Both the position numbers and the translations under genes were made by a program. The notes below the pieces were generated by a model, which saw only the letters and a list, made by a program, of their open reading frames with translations, searched no databases and was not told where the DNA came from. This document shows positions 58,596 to 64,000 of a DNA stretch of 64,000 bases, piece by piece. Within the stretch, counting starts at the first letter, position 1. Each line of letters opens with the position of its first letter. Location of the stretch: NCBI GenBank assembly GCA_037954325.1, contig JBBMNZ010000026.1, forward strand, positions 8,770,501 through 8,834,500. Direction: 5' to 3'. The stretch is from Fistularia commersonii. Taxonomy: Eukaryota; Chordata; Actinopteri; Syngnathiformes; Fistulariidae.

Positions 58596-61500
58596 ACTGT
58601 GAGTGAACGCTAACCTGTGCCTTTGCATTTGTACCAGCACATTCTTATGCCATTAGTCTTGCTCAGGTCCCTGCCTAGGTGTTTGAAGGTTTGTCCCCCC
58701 CATGTTGTTGTAGCCTCTGTAATCATCGTATTAATTATTAGCTGTTTGCTCTTCATCATGTCCCTCCCCTGGGAGAGGCACCATGCCTGGCCTGCCAAGG
58801 GCTGACTCCTGGTGTCTTAACCACTATAAATCTGCACAGTTAAAATCACAATCACCACAGCAGTGTGAACCTCGTGGATGTCGTACGTGTTCTAATGCGA
58901 GACAAATCCAATGTGTTACGTTGAAAAACAGAAACTGATATTTTAACTATCATGTTAAGGAAATACGGATAATTCACTTTAATTTCTTACTCCGCTGTTG
59001 ATTTGTATTTTGCTTTTAAGACAAATATAAAGTCTGTAGAAATACAGATCAAAATAAAAAAAATATATAGATCTGTCCCCATAGGCTTAATCTAAATGGT
59101 GTGAGAAAAGATGTCTCACATTATCTTGCTTGGTGTCCTTGGGTTAGGCTGTGAATTAGAGTCAACGACATTTCATCTCATATGAGTCCCACTCAAACAC
59201 TGCCACTGGCATACCCCCATCATTCACAAAAACACATGCTCCCCCACCCACCCTTAAAAAGCCCAAAGCCCAAAATGCCATTGGAATTGTGCCTTCAGAG
59301 ATACATGTTAAATGAATTGCATGACAGAAAGTCTGTAATGCCAAAGGCACTGTGTGTGAAACTCAATGAGTAAAGAAGATGAAGGCATATACCCATGAGG
59401 ATGATCCACCATTCTCCATAGAAGGACCTTACTTATAATCACATGTTGACTGCTGAGACAGATTTAGTCCACCGTCTTGGTTAATTGTTTATTTTGGCAC
59501 AGCCTGAAAATTTCTGATCATTAAAAACATATAAAATATGTAAAAAGACTATTCAAACCCCCCTTTATTGTAATTTACAGTATGAATGTAATCTGTGAAC
59601 TAGCTATCATCTATAATTTTGCTTAATTTGCCTTTTGTTGCTTACCGCAGACCCTACCATGCTTTCCAACTCTTTCAAATGCCATAGTAGTAATAGTCAT
59701 AATCTCCCCCCCACCCCCAAAAAAAAGACCATTTTACCAAATCACAATTTACCTCAATTTACAAAATGGAAAAAAAAACAATAAAGCTTAAACAAGAAGA
59801 GAATTCTGGAATCACTTCAGAGTTGATAGAAGTCATTTGTGTTTTTCAGGGAAGCAACAGCAATCTCATTGTCCTGGGTAACGGCTTGATGATGAGGAAA
59901 GAGGTTTGGATATGCCTGTTGATGGATTTAAAGCACAATTTTTTTTGTTTTGTTTTCATCTTTAGAATCGGGAAAATAAAGCATTTGCACAGAGTCTGTT
60001 GTATTAATTAACAACAACCAATGTACCCCTGTGGTTTCTGACGACTTTGAAGATTTCTTCACAATAGACTGGGAGATTTAACCATTGATGCACTGAAGGG
60101 AAATAAATCCTTAGATTGGATCTCAACGCCACATGTTGGCTGATTGTAAGTACAGAAATTGTCATGAAAGCAGAAAAACGCCATTTGGGAATCATGTCAG
60201 GAAAAATCCAGATGAGGATATGCTGCCAACCAGTCTTTACCAAACCGGTAAAAGAGGTTTTTTTCTTACCTTAATAAAGGGAGACGTTACAGTTTTCTGT
60301 TCATTGTTAGGGTTATGTGAAACTGGCCAAGGAAAATAGCATTTTTGATGGCAGTAGAGGGGAAAGGGAGTGTTGCCAAAGAGGGCTTCAGAAGTTAATG
60401 GACCGATTTCTATGCTGACAGGAAAATCTTGGCAAGAGCGCTAAGAGGGGCCTTATCTATTTCAGCCGTTTTGAGGATAATCTTTAAAAGGAAAACAGAA
60501 AAATGACAATGTCAAGAACAAGGGAGGTGTCTTAAAGCAAAGGTTTAATCAAGTCCTATGGCTATTGGAATTATCGCTGAGCTAAAGCAGATTTATGTTG
60601 AAGAAGTATAATAGTTTAGGGACTTTCTTTGCAGATAACTGGTACAGAGACTTGCATTTGTGTCAAAAGCAAATAAAATCAGTGGTGGGATCATATTTTC
60701 ACATACCACCACAACTTGAAACAGTCCTGCAGTGTTTGAGCCAGTGGATGAAATCCTGCCCATGTTCAACATTTCCCATAGAGAACAATGACCGTGACAA
60801 TCATTTGACATGTCATCTGAAGTAAACTGAATATTTGAGGGAATATTCTACGATAATGGTCTCTGTACATACAGGAAGATGGGCAACAACGGAAATATGT
60901 CTCACTCTGACATACAAGCAGAACTTGAGGCTGCTGGCCTATAAAAAAATAGGCCCAAGACTTGGGAGACTGGTCTTATTAAGTATTTTATCTCCTGCTA
61001 ACTGACACTTCTCCCAAGAGACATCCATGCAGAACTAAATCCATGAGGAACCTCGGGGTGGAGGTTAGAGACTGGTAAGCAGTTCGATCGGAAATATGAG
61101 CAAAGAATAGTTTGCATTTGTGTGTGTAAGCATTCTACATGAGCTTAACCGATGCAAATCTATCTGGACCTGTTTTAGAGACAGAATGTATCCATTTGGT
61201 CTCCAGTCCTCAGCAGCCGGGTCAGATTGGGTTGTCATGGTTGCCCTATGTGCTGATAGCACTGCAATGAGTGGCACCTCCCTACCACCACTTCACATCG
61301 GTCCGCTTTCACTTGTCAGTCCTCTGCTGGTCAGATAGGGTTTGTCATTTGAGTCGGAGATACAGGGAGAACCAGGATTGCAGAGGGCGTTTTCCGTTGT
61401 TTTAATGCCCCATTTGACGGGCTTTGTTGTAGATAAGGGTCACGGAAGAAAGACACAGCCTAGAGACAAAGACGAGGCAAACCTAACTGACATATTTGCT

Positions 61501-62599
61501 TGGTTCTCCTATCACTGTTTTTAAACTGAAGAGACAAGTGGTTTCTTTGGCAACGAAGATGACCATATGACAGGGATATGGTGAAGCAAGAGAAAGGCAA
61601 CGCTGCTGTTGAGACCAATTTGCTCTTGCATTTTCTGTCCCGGTAATCTCTAACACCTAATCCATGACTTTTTGTGAGAAAAACATAAGGAGAAAAAAAA
61701 ACTACCCAGACATTATTTTCACTTTGCCCCAGCTGGAATAAAAAAACTAGAATAAACAATATTCATTCTATCCCTCAATCTTATTTATACAAGGTTTTCA
61801 TGGTGATCTCCTGGCAAAACCAATTAGTATTTAATAAGAGGCTCATCACCTCCTCACTCTTCTCTCTGATTATTAGCCTCCTGGGATAACCTTGACAAAA
61901 TAGTCTCCTGGATGTATTTATTCAGTTTGTCAAAGGCATCAGTTCAGGCAGGATGACACCCATGTCAAATATTACCTCTCTATTTCAGAACACAGGCACA
62001 TCTGCCAAACACTGTTATTGAACTGGCACAACAAGAGCGTAACCTTGCCCCCCTAAATATTTAAGGGGTATGGTTACGAAATATTAATGTCATATTGAAT
62101 CAATCATTACTACCCAAGGGGAAAATCCTATTTGAGGTGTAGCAGCATTAGCAATTTTTAGCTTTGAAAATGTCTAGATATTCCACTTCTAAAATGTGTG
62201 TAACAATGAACCTGCTTTTTGGCTGTCAAAATATTTAGCATTTTGTCCTGAGGAATCTGTTCGTCTTGAAGCCATGCTCCTGTCAGATGCATTGTAAAAG
62301 ACGTTGTCTCCACCTATTGGAAGAAATGTAGCACTACAATTAATGAACTTGTTTGCTAAAACTCATATGTAAAGCACAGGTAATTATATATGGATATAAT
62401 CAGAGAAGAAAGTATGATCTCTTTAACTTCACTGCACAAACTAAAATTAGTATTCATGCCATAATGTCCTGCTAAAGACAAACAATAAACACGCCATTGA
62501 GAAGTTAGTTTTTTCTGTCTGATTATTATAAAATAAAGTTTCTCTGAGTAGTAACCATTTGTTCACACTACCTTTAACATTAACTCAGTAAGAAACTAT
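58596..62599. other. Unique sequence, candidate conserved block at 61800-62060
   Basis: No gene is recognised. The interval 61800-62060 has even base composition, no simple repeats and AATTAG/TTATTAG words, so it might be a conserved non-coding element. There is a C-rich/A-rich junction at about 59705-59728. Confidence 0.5.
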
Positions 62600-63303
62600 C
62601 ATAGCTCCATCTCTCATCTCACACAGCAGTGGACGAACAATCACCTGAAATTAAATGAAAAAACTGGTCTTCAGCTCTTCAAACAGGTCAGTCCCTCACT
62701 CAACCCACAATTGTTAGCGATAAATTAAGCTTCCAACAGCACCGTACTGAGATCCATAAACAAAGCCAACAAAGACGCAGCCATCTGCAGCATTTTCAGC
62801 TTCCCCCCACCGTCCGTTGCTACTGGTAAGCATTGTTCAACCCATCCTTTACTGTACCCCCCACTTCTTCAGCATGCTGTCAGCACCCCCAAATAAACAA
62901 AAAAATTTACCGATACACAACTCACAAATATCGCTGCCAAGATCCCTTCCCCTAATGTGTCAGATGCCAACAGCACAGCCAAGGCATGCAGAGTACACTT
63001 CATCGTATTTGACCCCAGTCAACCCCTTGAACACATGCTCCTTCCATCAGGCCGCGGCTACAGGTTGATAATGTGGAAGGAAGTTAAATTTAGTAAAAGT
63101 TTCATCCCAAGAGCAATATCCAAACTGAAGTGAACAGTTCATGGAAAAGATTGCATTACATTAAATATGTATATTTGTCTGGTGGCAGGTATTTGTTGTG
63201 ATATTGCTGTTTTGCCTCTGTGTCCTTATGGCTGTAAGAATATGGATTTTTTTTTCTTTAAAAAAAAAAAAAAGCAGAAATAAACTAGTCTAATCTAATC
63301 TAA
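62600..63303 (+). mobile_element. 3' end of a non-LTR retrotransposon (LINE)
   Basis: Starting near CAGTGGACGAACAATCACCT (from 62627) the text gives QWTNNHLKLNEK, the motif that follows the catalytic box in many fish LINE proteins. Frame-shifted sequence follows, then an open C-terminal segment (62897-63133). After the stop come a short 3' untranslated region, a T run, an A run (63260-63273) and the tail (TCTAA)3 at 63289-63303. A simple-repeat tail after the A run is the usual end of such elements. The clade is unresolved: the C-terminal motif is seen in CR1/L2/Rex1-type proteins. The copy is 5'-truncated and dead. Confidence 0.7.
62897..63133 (+). pseudogene. LINE reverse-transcriptase C-terminus
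   Basis: Seventy-eight codons are open to a TGA. They include DPSQPLEHMLLPSGRGYR (63041-63064 encodes LPSGRGYR) and end SKSFIPRAISKLK. The DPSHPL...LPSGRRYR...SFIPxAI order is the conserved C-terminal signature of fish LINE proteins. The preceding part of the protein is broken by stops and frame changes, so this is a residual frame. Confidence 0.7.
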
Positions 63304-64000
63304 ATGAAATAGTCAATGATGGTGTGTCACAAGATATATTAAATCCACCAACCCTGACTTTTTCATTTGAAAATGTATGTCACACATACAGTGGTAAAAT
63401 ATAAGAAATGTACTGCGCATTTAATAGTATGTAATATGTTTTCTTTATTATTTAAACAACTATAGTAGCAAGTTTTATTCCATTACATCATATATAATAA
63501 AGACCTTTTAAATGATATTGTAAATAAAAAAATGTCACTACAGGAGTGCATTATATTACCTTATATTTGAAAAAGACAATATTAAAGACAACGGGGGATA
63601 AAGAAATAACATTAACCTTTTGTGTTTGTAAAAGCTATTTATTTGTCAGCTGGGAGTAAAAAAACAAAACAAAAAAAAAAACGATCAAAAAGGAAATGAA
63701 TCAAATAAGCACAAAACAGACATATAAGTATAGAAAATGAAATTATAGCTGATGTCTCTATACATCTGTATATACAGTGTAACATAAAAAGACACTACAG
63801 AGGATTAGAATTTTGAGAAAGATTGTGATATATCATCTGTTGACATTTTGCTACAATGACATTATAAGGAGAAGGAATGTAAGGAGTACAACATTGTCTC
63901 AGATAGTCAGGAACATACATGTGCTGGTTTAGTGCTTTTTTTTATACTTATGTATTACTGTGCTGTTTTTTTAGTGGGTTATATAATGAAAGACTGTCAG
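63304..64000. other. Unique AT-rich sequence, no gene seen
   Basis: No element or gene is recognised in the last 700 bases, which are very AT-rich. Confidence 0.6.

Overview
The window is nuclear DNA from a vertebrate, most probably a teleost fish. It is AT-rich and crowded with CA/TG dinucleotide microsatellites. It contains decayed copies of elements characteristic of fish genomes: a Rex3-type retrotransposon, a Tc1-like transposon, a hAT-type miniature element, several tRNA-headed SINE-like repeats, and a zinc-finger/REL-endonuclease retrotransposon of the R2/NeSL kind. I see no bacterial-style genes, operons, rRNA, tRNA or CRISPR. No exon can be assigned to a known protein-coding gene. 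The window therefore looks like an intergenic desert or the inside of a very large intron.

Layout. 1-6.6 kb: unique AT-rich sequence, two TG microsatellites and a small palindromic forkhead-motif cluster. 6.6-12 kb: three SINE-like insertions, one interrupted by a G-quadruplex-type G tract. 12-17 kb: CA and CA/TA microsatellites and one exon-like open segment (13633-13851). 17.1-24.2 kb: a graveyard of mobile elements. In order it holds an R2/NeSL-like element flanked by copies of its own tail, a Tc1 derivative, a Rex3 reverse-transcriptase fragment, a hAT miniature element with a visible 8-bp target duplication, and a pair of palindromes. 24-30 kb: mostly unique, with an unassigned 149-codon open frame and a long GA tract. 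30.2-31.1 kb: two head-to-tail SINE-like copies, an AT/AC tract, and a perfect 18-bp hairpin inside a dispersed repeat. 31-58 kb: mostly unique, with long microsatellites, a local 70-bp duplication, two weak gene-like structures and several GC-richer blocks that could be conserved non-coding elements. 58-64 kb: another SINE-like copy and the 3' end of a LINE.

The parts do not form a pathway. Every recognisable protein-coding segment is a transposable-element fossil with visible disabling damage: lost catalytic residues, frameshifts or internal deletions. The most informative structures are the R2-like element with 57-bp repeats of its own 3' tail at both ends, the Tc1 copy rebuilt from disjointed pieces, the tandem SINE-like pair, and the exon-like segments at 13.6, 35.4 and 39.0 kb. 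Those segments need transcript or comparative evidence. I found no convincing novel biological system.
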